Of a stretch of DNA of 18,018 nt, positions 1 through 6,098 are shown piece after piece (the first letter of the stretch is position 1; each line of letters begins with the position of its first letter). The position numbers and the translations under genes are program-made. Origin of the DNA: DATHGT01 sp035317605 (GTDB taxonomy: Bacteria > Methylomirabilota > Methylomirabilia > Rokubacteriales > CSP1-6); contig DATHGT010000380.1 of the NCBI GenBank assembly GCA_035317605.1, positions 1-18,018 of the forward strand, read 5' to 3'. Under the pieces are notes generated by a model that did no database searches, was not told the DNA's origin, and saw nothing but the letters and a program-made list of their open reading frames with translations.

Positions 1-1128
1 GTCTTCCACAAGCTGCTCCTGAACTTCACGTGGTGGGTCAACCGCAAGGACGCCGAGGGGCGGAACATCTTCCAGGGCGGCTTCCTGGGCCTCGACAACA
101 TCGGCGTCTTCGACCGCTCGGCCCCCCTGCCCGGGGGCGGACGCATCGAGCAGTCCGACGGCACCGCGTGGATGGCCATGTACTGCCTCAACATGCTGGC
201 CATCGCGCTCGAGCTGGCCCGCGACGACGACGCCTACGAGGACGTGGCCAGCAAGTTCTTCGAGCACTTCGTGTTCATCGCCCACGCCATGGACGGGCGC
301 GGCGGCGAATCCGTCTCGCTGTGGGACGACGGGGACGGGTTCTTCTACGACGCCCTGCGGACGGCCGACGACGTGACGCGAGCGCTCAAGGTGCGCTCGA
401 TGGTCGGGCTCATCCCGCTGTTCGCGGCCGAGACGCTGGACGACGATTTGATCGACCGGCTGCCCGGCTTCAAGCGCCGGATGCAGTGGTTCATCGACCA
501 CCGCCCGAGCCTGCGCGGTCACGTGGAGGTCGACGCGGCCGGTGGCCGGCGGCTGCTGTCGATCGTCGGCCGCGATCAGCTCGTCCGCGTGCTCAACACC
601 ATGCTGGATCCCGACGAGTTCCTCTCGGACCACGGCGTCCGCGCGCTCTCACGCGTGCACCAGAAGCACCCCTTCGTCCTCCGGCTCGACGGCGCCGAGT
701 ACCAGGTCGGCTACGAGCCGGGCGAATCCTCCACCGGCCTCTTCGGCGGCAACTCGAACTGGCGCGGGCCGGTGTGGTTTCCCGTCAACTATCTGCTCGT
801 GGAGGCCCTCCAGAAGTTCGACTACTTCTACGGCGACGGCCTCAAGATCGAGTGCCCGAGCGGCGCGGGACGGCTCATGACGCTCGGCGAGGTGGCGCGC
901 GAGCTGTCGCAGCGGCTCACCCGGATCTTCCTGCGCGACGGGTCGGGCCGCCGCCCGGCCCACGGCGACGACGAGCGGTTCGCCGGCGATCCCCACTGGC
1001 GCGACCTCGTGCTCTTCCACGAATACTTCCACGGCGACACCGGGCGCGGCCTCGGGGCCAGCCACCAGACGGGCTGGACGGGGCTGGTCGCCAAGCTCTT
1101 GCAGCAGAGCGGCGAGGGCCCGCGCTGA
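1..1128 (+). CDS. GH63/MGH1-like glycoside hydrolase, C-terminal part (5' end outside window)
   Basis: The reading frame is open from base 1 to the TGA at 1126-1128, giving 375 residues of a larger protein whose start lies left of the window. The sequence resembles the C-terminal (alpha/alpha)6-barrel of the glucosidase group related to GH63 and the MGH1-like hydrolases. Near the fragment start are NIFQGGFLGLDNIGVFDRS and then EQSDGTAWMAMY. Further on are VRSMVGLIPLFA, the barrel motif NWRGPVWFPVNYL, and the closing SHQTGWTGLVAKLL. These enzymes cleave alpha-glucosides or mannosides. The bacterial substrate cannot be told from this fragment, and no signal peptide can be judged. The next gene starts two bases after the stop, so the two are probably co-transcribed. 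A debranching-enzyme remnant about 0.9 kb downstream hints at a carbohydrate-related locus. Family call is strong; substrate is unknown. Confidence 0.85.
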   Translation, partial: VFHKLLLNFTWWVNRKDAEGRNIFQGGFLGLDNIGVFDRSAPLPGGGRIEQSDGTAWMAMYCLNMLAIALELARDDDAYEDVASKFFEHFVFIAHAMDGRGGESVSLWDDGDGFFYDALRTADDVTRALKVRSMVGLIPLFAAETLDDDLIDRLPGFKRRMQWFIDHRPSLRGHVEVDAAGGRRLLSIVGRDQLVRVLNTMLDPDEFLSDHGVRALSRVHQKHPFVLRLDGAEYQVGYEPGESSTGLFGGNSNWRGPVWFPVNYLLVEALQKFDYFYGDGLKIECPSGAGRLMTLGEVARELSQRLTRIFLRDGSGRRPAHGDDERFAGDPHWRDLVLFHEYFHGDTGRGLGASHQTGWTGLVAKLLQQSGEGPR

Positions 1129-1130
1129 CC

Positions 1131-1808
1131 GTGACCCTGCGGGGTCCCACGATCCAGCGCCTGTCGCCGAGCGAGCTCCGGCGCGCCCAGGACGAGACCC
1201 TGGCGGCGCCGCGGATGGGCTACGGCCTCCTCGCCCGCGCGCTGTTCCTCACCATGGACCTCCTGTACGGACGCGCGCGCCATCTCTCGAAGTTCAAGGT
1301 CCTCGAGATCATCGCCCGCGTCCCCTATCAGGCGTGGGAGCACGTCGCCTACATCGCGATCACGCACGTGCAGTCGCGCCCGGACTTCGCGCGGCGCATC
1401 TTCGATCGCGTCAAGGAGAGTCGGGCCCAGCAGGACAACGAGCAGTGGCACCTGTTGATCCTCGGCGAGCTCACCGCCCGAAAGGGAATCCGGGAGAGCT
1501 TCGTCAGGTACCTGGTGATGCCGCAGTTGATCGCCTTCGTGTACTACCACATCAGCTGGCTGCTCTACGTGATCCGGCCGGAGTGGAGCTACCTCCTCAA
1601 CGCCCGGTTCGAGGACCACGCCGAGCACGAGTACATGCGGTACGTCGCGGAGACCCCGGCCCTGGAGACCGAGCCCTTCGAGAGCATCTTCGCCGACGAC
1701 TACGGTCGGTTCGCGTCGCTCGCGGATCTCTTCCGCCAGATCGCCTACGACGAGCGGGTGCACAAGCTCGAAAGCCTCGAGCGCATCGCGACCGCTCGCT
1801 TCCAGTAG
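1131..1808 (+). CDS. Alternative-oxidase-like di-iron protein
   Basis: The product is 225 residues from a GTG start two bases after the upstream stop; the frame is open further upstream, but that part is antisense-like and overlaps the glycosidase. Four blocks line up with the di-iron four-helix bundle of the alternative oxidase family. These are LEIIARVP (Glu59), NEQWHL (Glu104, His107), FEDHAEHEY (Glu161 or Asp162) and YDERVH (Glu208, His211). The E-x-x-H spacing in blocks two and four is that of the family. Alternative oxidase oxidises ubiquinol and reduces oxygen to water at the membrane without pumping protons. Hydrophobic stretches at about 32-46 and 128-148 would fit interfacial membrane binding. 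The blocks are divergent from the classical LETVAAVPG, NERMHLM and LEEEAIH motifs, so quinol oxidase activity is inferred. It could be another membrane di-iron oxidase. No strong ribosome-binding site is visible, which suggests translational coupling. Confidence 0.72.
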   Translation: MTLRGPTIQRLSPSELRRAQDETLAAPRMGYGLLARALFLTMDLLYGRARHLSKFKVLEIIARVPYQAWEHVAYIAITHVQSRPDFARRIFDRVKESRAQQDNEQWHLLILGELTARKGIRESFVRYLVMPQLIAFVYYHISWLLYVIRPEWSYLLNARFEDHAEHEYMRYVAETPALETEPFESIFADDYGRFASLADLFRQIAYDERVHKLESLERIATARFQ

Positions 1809-1815
1809 ACGCGCG

Positions 1816-1998
1816 CTATCGAGGCGGGGGCGGGGCCAGGCGTTCCTGGATCAGCGACTCCACGAACCCCTTGAGCGGAGGCAGATTCGCGAACAGCGTG
1901 CCGAAGGCCTCGCGGTCGATGGCCACCACGTCCACACTCGACACGCTCTTCACGGTGGCATTCCGAGGCCCTTCGCGCACCATGGCGATCTCCCCGAA
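1816..1998 (-). pseudogene. C-terminal remnant of a cyclic-nucleotide-binding (CNB/CRP-like) domain protein
   Basis: This frame gives 60 residues ending at the TAG at 1816. It opens with FGEIAMVREGPRNATVKSVS, the phosphate-binding cassette of cNMP-binding domains (conserved FGE, then R-x-A-T), and continues with VDVVAIDREAF, the strand and helix that follow the cassette. The first half of the domain is missing. Immediately upstream, the DNA switches to a different frame that encodes part of an unrelated enzyme. The frame formally continues to an ATG at 2139, but those residues are Ser/Arg-rich and resemble nothing in the family. I read this as the tail of a deleted gene. It ends seven bases from the stop of the convergent oxidase-like gene. 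A live short protein starting at 2139 cannot be formally excluded. Confidence 0.65.
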
Positions 1999-1999
1999 G

Positions 2000-2164
2000 C
2001 GCGACCGTCCCCGAGGCGAAGTCCCCGATGCCGTTGGTACAGAGCCACTCCCGGTGCGCCGCCAGCTCGAAGTTGCCGGTGATCTCTCGGCCGAAACTGA
2101 TGATCGGTGGGCCCTCTCTCCCCTTTTGCGCACCCTCATACAGCGCGGATCGCGCGCATGTCAA
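2000..2164 (-). pseudogene. N-terminal remnant of a glycogen-debranching enzyme (amylo-alpha-1,6-glucosidase)
   Basis: Read leftward from a TTG at 2164, the frame contains ISFGREITGNFELAAHREW followed by LCTNGIGDFASGTVA. This is the characteristic start of the N-terminal domain of bacterial and archaeal glycogen-debranching enzymes, whose consensus is close to SREWLxTNGxGGFASGT. The family motif should continue with G-x-x-TRRYHG. Instead the similarity stops at about base 2000 and the DNA continues as the CNB tail in another frame. About 40 family residues of an enzyme normally 600-700 residues long survive. The frame remains open to 1745 but carries no further family signal. A deletion that removed most of the debranching gene and the front of the CNB gene would explain this. 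The true start of the original gene is uncertain. Confidence 0.62.
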
Positions 2165-2212
2165 CAGCGCGCCTCGAGCGGCGTTGCGGGTGCTCCGACT
2201 TCGCGGCCCCAG

Positions 2213-2385
2213 CTACGTGGACAACCGCACATCCTCGAGCCGCACTCCGCGTCCCTCGCCAAGGGCCTTCCGGACCTCGGCCACGCGACGGAGAAACTCG
2301 GGATGGTGATGATGATCTCCTCGGATTCCGCCAGGCGGAGGAATCGCGACAGGTCGTCCTTGACCTCAGCCAGGGCGACCCGACG
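2213..2385 (-). pseudogene. Decayed Phd/YefM-type antitoxin with internal deletion
   Basis: Two pieces of one antitoxin lie in adjacent frames. The first (2379-2305) reads VALAEVKDDLSRFLRLAESE then EIIIT, the N-terminal DNA-binding half of Phd/YefM antitoxins, which normally begin M-x-x-V-x-x-x-x-x-K. The second (2305-2213) reads HPEFLRRVAEVRKALGEGRG then VRLEDVRLST and a TAG, the C-terminal toxin-wrapping helix. The middle part, usually R-x-G-K-P-x-A and following residues (about 25-30 residues), is missing, and the frame changes at base 2305. There is no ATG at the expected start just before VALAEV. The toxin remnant lies directly upstream and its stop at 2366 overlaps the start of this one, as in compact toxin-first modules. 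A functional antitoxin is very unlikely. Confidence 0.7.
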
Positions 2386-2560
2386 AGCCGGGCGTCCCGT
2401 GCTCGCTGAGCCAGGCCGCCGCCTCGGCCTTCGTGACGACGGCAAGGACTTGGACGACTTCGGGCCTGACGTCATAGAAAACCCGGATCTCTCCAACCCG
2501 CAGCCGGTATAGCCAGGTTCGCGAGCTTGGTCAACCGCCGATCGCCACCGCGACACGACG
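2366..2560 (-). pseudogene. Decayed RelE/ParE-type toxin, C-terminal part
   Basis: Between 2515 and the TGA at 2366 one frame reads WLYRLRVGEIRVFYDVRPEV followed by VQVLAVVTKAEAAAWLSEHG and a short tail. This is the core of RelE/ParE-superfamily toxins, where the strand RLRVGxxRVFYDV precedes a last strand and helix. Further upstream, RLTKLANL (about 2540-2516), which would be the preceding segment, is in a different frame, and a stop codon lies in the first frame at about 2530. The N-terminal half of about 35-40 residues is not recognisable. RelE toxins cleave mRNA on the ribosome, whereas ParE toxins poison gyrase. The remnant is too short to decide which it was. With the adjoining antitoxin it forms a dead type II module. 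Confidence 0.68.
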
Positions 2561-2588
2561 TGGGCAGCACGCGGGACGTGCCGTCCGC

Positions 2589-3227
2589 TCAGCGAAGATC
2601 ACGCACGCGGTGGGCGATGGCGGCGGCGACGTCGTGGGTGGGGTCGACGTGCACGGCCTGGAGGCCGGCGGCCAGCGCGCCGCGGACGTTCTCCGCGGTG
2701 TCGTCGAAGAAGAGGATGCGCTCGAGGGGGACACCGATGGCGGTGGCGATCCTGGCGAAGGCTTCCCGCTCCGGCTTCCTGACGCCCAGGTCGGACGACA
2801 CGAAGACGCGGCGAAAGTGCTTCAGCGTCTCCGCAAAGGCCCGGGAGCACACGCTCATGTGGGTCGGGTTCGAGTTCGTGAACGCGTAGAGCGGAAACTC
2901 GTCCTTGAGCGAGCGCAGGAGTTCGGGCACCCCGGGGATCTCGCCGACGTAGATGGTTCCCCAGCCGTCGACGAACTGGTCGTCCGACAGGTCGATCCCC
3001 AGCGACGAGCGGAGAGACGCGAAGTATTCGCTCGCCGAGATCTCCCCGCGCTCGTGACGGGCGTAGAACTCGTCGAAGGAGAATCGCGCGCGGATGGCCG
3101 CCGGATCCCCGCCGGCGTGACGCGCCCACCGGGCGAACATCCTCTCGAAGTCGATCTCGAGCACGACGCCGCCGAGGTCGAAGAGCAGCGCATCGAACGA
3201 GCGAGACGTCAGCCGAATCGAGGTCAA
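2589..3227 (-). CDS. HAD-superfamily hydrolase, YihX-like
   Basis: A 212-residue haloacid-dehalogenase-like hydrolase with all four motifs. Motif I is FDLGGVV with nucleophile Asp17, motif II is TNSN at 117-120, motif III is Lys151 in RKPE, and motif IV is FFDDTAENV with Asp175/Asp176. A helical cap lies at about 25-90. Motif I has Gly at the position usually held by the acid/base Asp (DLG, not DxD). The E. coli sugar-phosphate phosphatase YihX has the same FDLGNV-x-x-x-DF pattern, so phosphatase activity on a sugar phosphate is a reasonable but unproven guess. The start is taken as TTG 3227, because no ATG or GTG fits before motif I and a GGAGAG lies four bases upstream. It follows the ABC_sub_bind gene by 13 bases, so the two are probably co-transcribed. 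Its unusual start may keep expression low. Confidence 0.85.
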   Translation of the reverse strand: MTSIRLTSRSFDALLFDLGGVVLEIDFERMFARWARHAGGDPAAIRARFSFDEFYARHERGEISASEYFASLRSSLGIDLSDDQFVDGWGTIYVGEIPGVPELLRSLKDEFPLYAFTNSNPTHMSVCSRAFAETLKHFRRVFVSSDLGVRKPEREAFARIATAIGVPLERILFFDDTAENVRGALAAGLQAVHVDPTHDVAAAIAHRVRDLR

Positions 3228-3231
3228 GAGG

Positions 3232-3237
3232 CTCTCC
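3232..3237 (-). promoter_or_regulatory. Ribosome-binding site deciding the TTG start of the HAD gene
   Basis: GGAGAG on the minus strand sits four bases before TTG 3227, within the 13-base gap after the upstream gene's TGA. It is the only clear Shine-Dalgarno match near the first HAD motif and supports the rare TTG start. Confidence 0.6.
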
Positions 3238-3240
3238 GCA

Positions 3241-4248
3241 TCACTGAACGAGGTAATCCGCGCGCCGCAACAGCGACGGCGGAATCGTGAGACCGAGCGC
3301 CTTGGCCGTTTTCAGATTGATCGCCAGCTCGAACTTGGCCGGGGGCTCCACGGGAAGGTCGGCCGGGCGCACGCCGCGGAGGACCTTGTGCACGAAGGTG
3401 GCGCAGCGAAAAAAGAGATCGCGCCGGTCCGTGCCGTACGCCATGAGGCCCCCGGCGTCCACGAACTCCCTGAGCCCGTAGATGGCCGGGAGCCGGCTCA
3501 TCGCCGCGAAGTCCACGATCAGGGTCCGGTCGGCGAACGTCAGCGAGTCTTCCACCGCGATGAGCGCGTCGACCTGGCCCATGAGGGCGGCCTCGAACGC
3601 CGGCCCGAACGCCTCCGGGCTCTGCACCTCGAAGCTCTTGAGCTGGACGCCCGCGGCGCGGGCGACCCGCTCGGTCTCTCTCACCAGCAGCGGGCCATGG
3701 ATACCTATCGGGTTCCAGAGGAGGCCGACCCGCGATGCCCGCGGCACGACCTCTTTGAGGAGCTGCAGGCGCCGGCCGCCCAGCTCGGACGGTCCCATGA
3801 TGTGGAGTCCGGTGACGTTTCCTCCGGGCCGGGCCAGGCTCGCCACGATGCCCTCGCCCGCGGGATCGCCGCTCGTCGCCATGACGATGGGGATGGTGCG
3901 CGTGGCCTGCCTGGCCGAGAGCGCCGCCGGCGTTCCCCTGGTGACGATCACGTCGACCTCGAGCCGAACCAGCTCGCGGGCGAGGTCAGGAAACCGCTCG
4001 TGGCGGCCATCGGACGAACGGTACTCGATCACGAAGTTCTGCCCCTCCACGTATCCGAGCTCTCTCAAGCCCAGGCGGAACGCGCCGAGGTACTCGGCGT
4101 TCGACGCCGCGTCCGTGATCTCCAGCACCCCGATGCGGTAGACCTTGGCCGCGGGCTGCGCGTGAGCCACGGCCGTCACCGCGCAGAGGAGCGCGACGAC
4201 GAAGGACGTGGCGAGGCCTTCCCTGGTGAACATCAGCTCGCCCGACAT
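3241..4248 (-). CDS. ABC transporter substrate-binding protein, ABC_sub_bind family
   Basis: A 335-residue secreted binding protein. A signal peptide covers about residues 1-30 (hydrophobic SFVVALLCAVTAVAHA, likely cut after Ala30). The mature protein starts with KVYRIGVLE and contains GLRELGYVEGQNFVIEYR, TIPIVMATSGDPAGEG and LARPGGNVTGL. It ends with KFELAINLKTAKALGLTIPP, the signature tail of the ABC_sub_bind (TrpX-like) family. These proteins bind small ligands in the periplasm; some members bind aromatic amino acids, but the ligand here is unknown. ATG 4248 is used; an in-frame ATG 15 bases further in (MFTREG) is an alternative. A LivH-type permease precedes it by 16 bases and a HAD gene follows. 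No ATPase gene is seen in this cluster, so the transporter must borrow components from elsewhere. Confidence 0.9.
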   Translation of the reverse strand: MSGELMFTREGLATSFVVALLCAVTAVAHAQPAAKVYRIGVLEITDAASNAEYLGAFRLGLRELGYVEGQNFVIEYRSSDGRHERFPDLARELVRLEVDVIVTRGTPAALSARQATRTIPIVMATSGDPAGEGIVASLARPGGNVTGLHIMGPSELGGRRLQLLKEVVPRASRVGLLWNPIGIHGPLLVRETERVARAAGVQLKSFEVQSPEAFGPAFEAALMGQVDALIAVEDSLTFADRTLIVDFAAMSRLPAIYGLREFVDAGGLMAYGTDRRDLFFRCATFVHKVLRGVRPADLPVEPPAKFELAINLKTAKALGLTIPPSLLRRADYLVQ

Positions 4249-4264
4249 GGTACCGCCCCTCGCC

Positions 4265-5149
4265 CTACACGCGGGCGACGTCGGCGCGGCCGAAGAGGCC
4301 GTACGGGCGCACGAACAGCATCGCGATCAGCACCAGGTAGGCGGCGACGTTGCTGAAGCCGCCGCCCAGCAGCGGATCGAGGTAGCCGGCGGCCAGGCTT
4401 TCCAGCATGCCCACGAAGGTGGCGCCCGCGATGGTTCCGGGAATGCTGTCGAGCCCGCCGATGATGACGATGGGGAAGACTTTGAGGCCGAGGAGCACCA
4501 CCCCGAATCCGCCGCTGCCCGCCACCGACCACAGCGTCCCCGCCAGGACCGCGATCACGCCCACCAGCGCCCACGTGATCGTGGCGTAGCGCTGGAGGTC
4601 GATGCCCATGGCCATCGCCACCTGTTGGTCGTCGGCGATCGCGCGCAGGGCGAGGCCGGGGCGGCTGGCGTGAAAGAACCACGCCACCCCCACGATCGCC
4701 GCGCTCGCCACCAGCGCCGTGGCCAGCTTCTCCGTCGAGATCACCAGGCCGCCGATGAAGATGGGCTCGGTCGGGATGGGGAGCGGAAGACGACGGGGAA
4801 TGCCGGACAGCCCGAGGGAGGCCGCGCCCCGCAAGACCGCGCCGAGGCCCAGGGTCACCATGATCAGCGAGATCAGGGGCCGGCCGACGAGTGCCCGCAG
4901 GACCAAGTGGTTGAAGGCGAAGCCCAGCCCGATCATCGCCACCGACGCCGCCGCGAGCGCGCCGGGGACGCCCAGCCCCAAAAGGTGAAAGCCGGCGCCG
5001 GCCAGGCCCGCGGCCACCATCGTCCATTCGCCGAGGGCGAAGTTGATCATCCGCGAGGCCTTGTAGCCGACCACGAAGGCCAGCGCGATCAGGCTGTAGA
5101 TCGCGCCGGCGAAGACGCCGTCGACGACGAGCGCGACGAAGAAGGTCAC
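4265..5149 (-). CDS. livH: Branched-chain amino acid-type ABC transporter permease (LivH family)
   Basis: A 294-residue inner-membrane permease with a GTG start. It shows the usual LivH pattern: an N-terminal helix GVFAGAIYSLIALAFVVGYK, then SRMINFALGEWTMV, a central cytoplasmic loop RAIADDQQVAMAMGID that contacts the ATPase, and the late motif IIGGLDSIPGTIAGA. It ends in FVRPYGLFGR. About eight membrane segments can be picked out. LivH works with LivM, two ATPases (LivG, LivF) and a periplasmic binding protein, but no livM, livG or livF lies in the window. The following gene is an ABC_sub_bind protein, not a classical LivJ type. The substrate therefore cannot be assumed to be a branched-chain amino acid. 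The start lies only 20 bases from the divergent lipoprotein start, so its promoter probably lies inside that gene. Confidence 0.88.
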   Translation of the reverse strand: MTFFVALVVDGVFAGAIYSLIALAFVVGYKASRMINFALGEWTMVAAGLAGAGFHLLGLGVPGALAAASVAMIGLGFAFNHLVLRALVGRPLISLIMVTLGLGAVLRGAASLGLSGIPRRLPLPIPTEPIFIGGLVISTEKLATALVASAAIVGVAWFFHASRPGLALRAIADDQQVAMAMGIDLQRYATITWALVGVIAVLAGTLWSVAGSGGFGVVLLGLKVFPIVIIGGLDSIPGTIAGATFVGMLESLAAGYLDPLLGGGFSNVAAYLVLIAMLFVRPYGLFGRADVARV

Positions 5150-5169
5150 GTCCGTGCCAGAATCGGCGC

Positions 5170-5613
5170 ATGCGTGCTCTGCCGTCCGGCGCGGCGATCG
5201 GCGCGCTGCTGCTGCTCGCGGGCTGCGCCGGAACCATGACCGAACGCCAGGCCCTGCGCGGGCTGGGGCCGTGCCTGCCCCCGGAGGTGTCGCCGCAGTT
5301 CTTCTTCTGGCCCGTGGCGGCGCTGCGGTCGATCGCGCTCCCCACGGAAGACGGCGAGGCCGCGCAGGCGTCGTGGGTGCTCTATCGCCGCGGGCGAAAC
5401 GCGGTGGCCGTGGTCTGGCTCCATTCCGACCTCGTCTCGGTGGACCCGAGCCCGGAGACGGAGGCGCCCGAATGGATCGATCTCTCGCTGGTCACTCCCG
5501 TGGACGGCCAGCTGGTCCTGCGCCGGACCGCCGAGGCGCCGTGTCAGTGGAAGCGATGGGAAAGTCCGGCCGACGCGCTGTCGACGCACCCGCGACGCGC
5601 GGTCAGCCGGTGA
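5170..5613 (+). CDS. Small putative lipoprotein of unknown function
   Basis: A 147-residue protein that I do not recognise as a known family. Its first 19 residues form a lipoprotein signal: a short basic start, the hydrophobic core AAIGALLLL and the lipobox LAGC, with Cys19 as the likely lipidated residue. The mature part is mixed and soluble-looking. It contains FFFWPVAALRSIALPTE and RRGRNAVAVVWLHSDLVSVD, and a later Cys in EAPCQWKRWE. The start is 20 bases from the divergent permease start, and the 3' end overlaps the end of greA by 11 bases. The lipobox and the normal codon pattern of the region argue for a real gene, but the antisense frame is also open and no clear ribosome-binding site is visible. 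Confidence 0.6.
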   Translation: MRALPSGAAIGALLLLAGCAGTMTERQALRGLGPCLPPEVSPQFFFWPVAALRSIALPTEDGEAAQASWVLYRRGRNAVAVVWLHSDLVSVDPSPETEAPEWIDLSLVTPVDGQLVLRRTAEAPCQWKRWESPADALSTHPRRAVSR

Positions 5614-6085
5614 GGCTGAAGTTGGCCTTGACGATGTCGAAGGTCTTCTTGCCGGCCGGCAGCTGGGCGGTCACGGTGGCGCCCACGCTCTTGCCGATGA
5701 GCGCGCGGGCGAGCGGCGAGAGGATCGAGATACGGCCCTTGGCGGGTTCGGCCTCGTCCGAGCCGACGATCTGGTAGCGGACTTCCTTCCCCGCCTCGTC
5801 CTCGAGGAGCACGGTCGACCCGAACGTCACCCGGTCGCCGGACGTGGGCGGCTCGATCACCTCGGCCGCGCCGATCTTGGCCTCCAGCTCGGTGATGCGG
5901 CCCTCGATGAAGCTCTGCTTGTCACGCGCGGCATGGTACTCGGCGTTCTCGCTGAGGTCGCCGTGGGCTCGGGCCTCCGCGATCGCCTTGATGATCGCCG
6001 GACGATCCGTGTACTTCAGGCGATCGAGCTCCTCGCTGAGCTTGTCGTAGCCCGGGCGGGTCATGGGCATGCGCTGGATCGCCAT
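5603..6085 (-). CDS. greA: Transcription elongation factor GreA
   Basis: A 160-residue GreA of normal length. GreA enters the secondary channel of RNA polymerase and stimulates cleavage of backtracked transcripts. The N-terminal coiled coil (about 1-78) carries the tip HGDLSENAEYHAAR, with the acidic residues Asp43 and Glu46 that coordinate the catalytic magnesium. The C-terminal FKBP-like domain contains VTFGSTVLLEDE, GRISILSPLARALIGK and the closing DIVKANFSL. The ATG at 6085 is preceded by TAAGG eight bases upstream. That site overlaps the TAA stop of the large fusion regulator, so greA is very likely the last gene of that transcript. An internal Met at residue 6 or 8 is a possible alternative start. 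The 3' end overlaps the convergent lipoprotein gene. Confidence 0.97.
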   Translation of the reverse strand: MAIQRMPMTRPGYDKLSEELDRLKYTDRPAIIKAIAEARAHGDLSENAEYHAARDKQSFIEGRITELEAKIGAAEVIEPPTSGDRVTFGSTVLLEDEAGKEVRYQIVGSDEAEPAKGRISILSPLARALIGKSVGATVTAQLPAGKKTFDIVKANFSLTG

Positions 6086-6093
6086 CGCGCTTA

Positions 6094-6098
6094 CCTTA
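6094..6098 (-). promoter_or_regulatory. Ribosome-binding site of greA overlapping the upstream stop codon
   Basis: TAAGG on the minus strand combines the TAA stop of the upstream fusion gene with the Shine-Dalgarno core of greA, eight bases before ATG 6085. This supports the chosen start and suggests translational coupling between the two genes. Confidence 0.6.

Noticed and set aside
30..1130. Extension of the oxidase-like frame upstream of 1131
   Set aside because: It overlaps the glycosidase and its translation is Arg/Pro/Gly-rich noise. Family similarity begins only after GTG 1131.
1809..2588. Mobile element as the cause of the gene graveyard
   Set aside because: I looked for transposase-like residues, terminal inverted repeats and flanking direct repeats and saw none, so I describe deletions and decay only.
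2527..3290. Plus-strand open frames across the HAD gene
   Set aside because: The minus strand has all four HAD motifs in order, and the plus frames show no family features.
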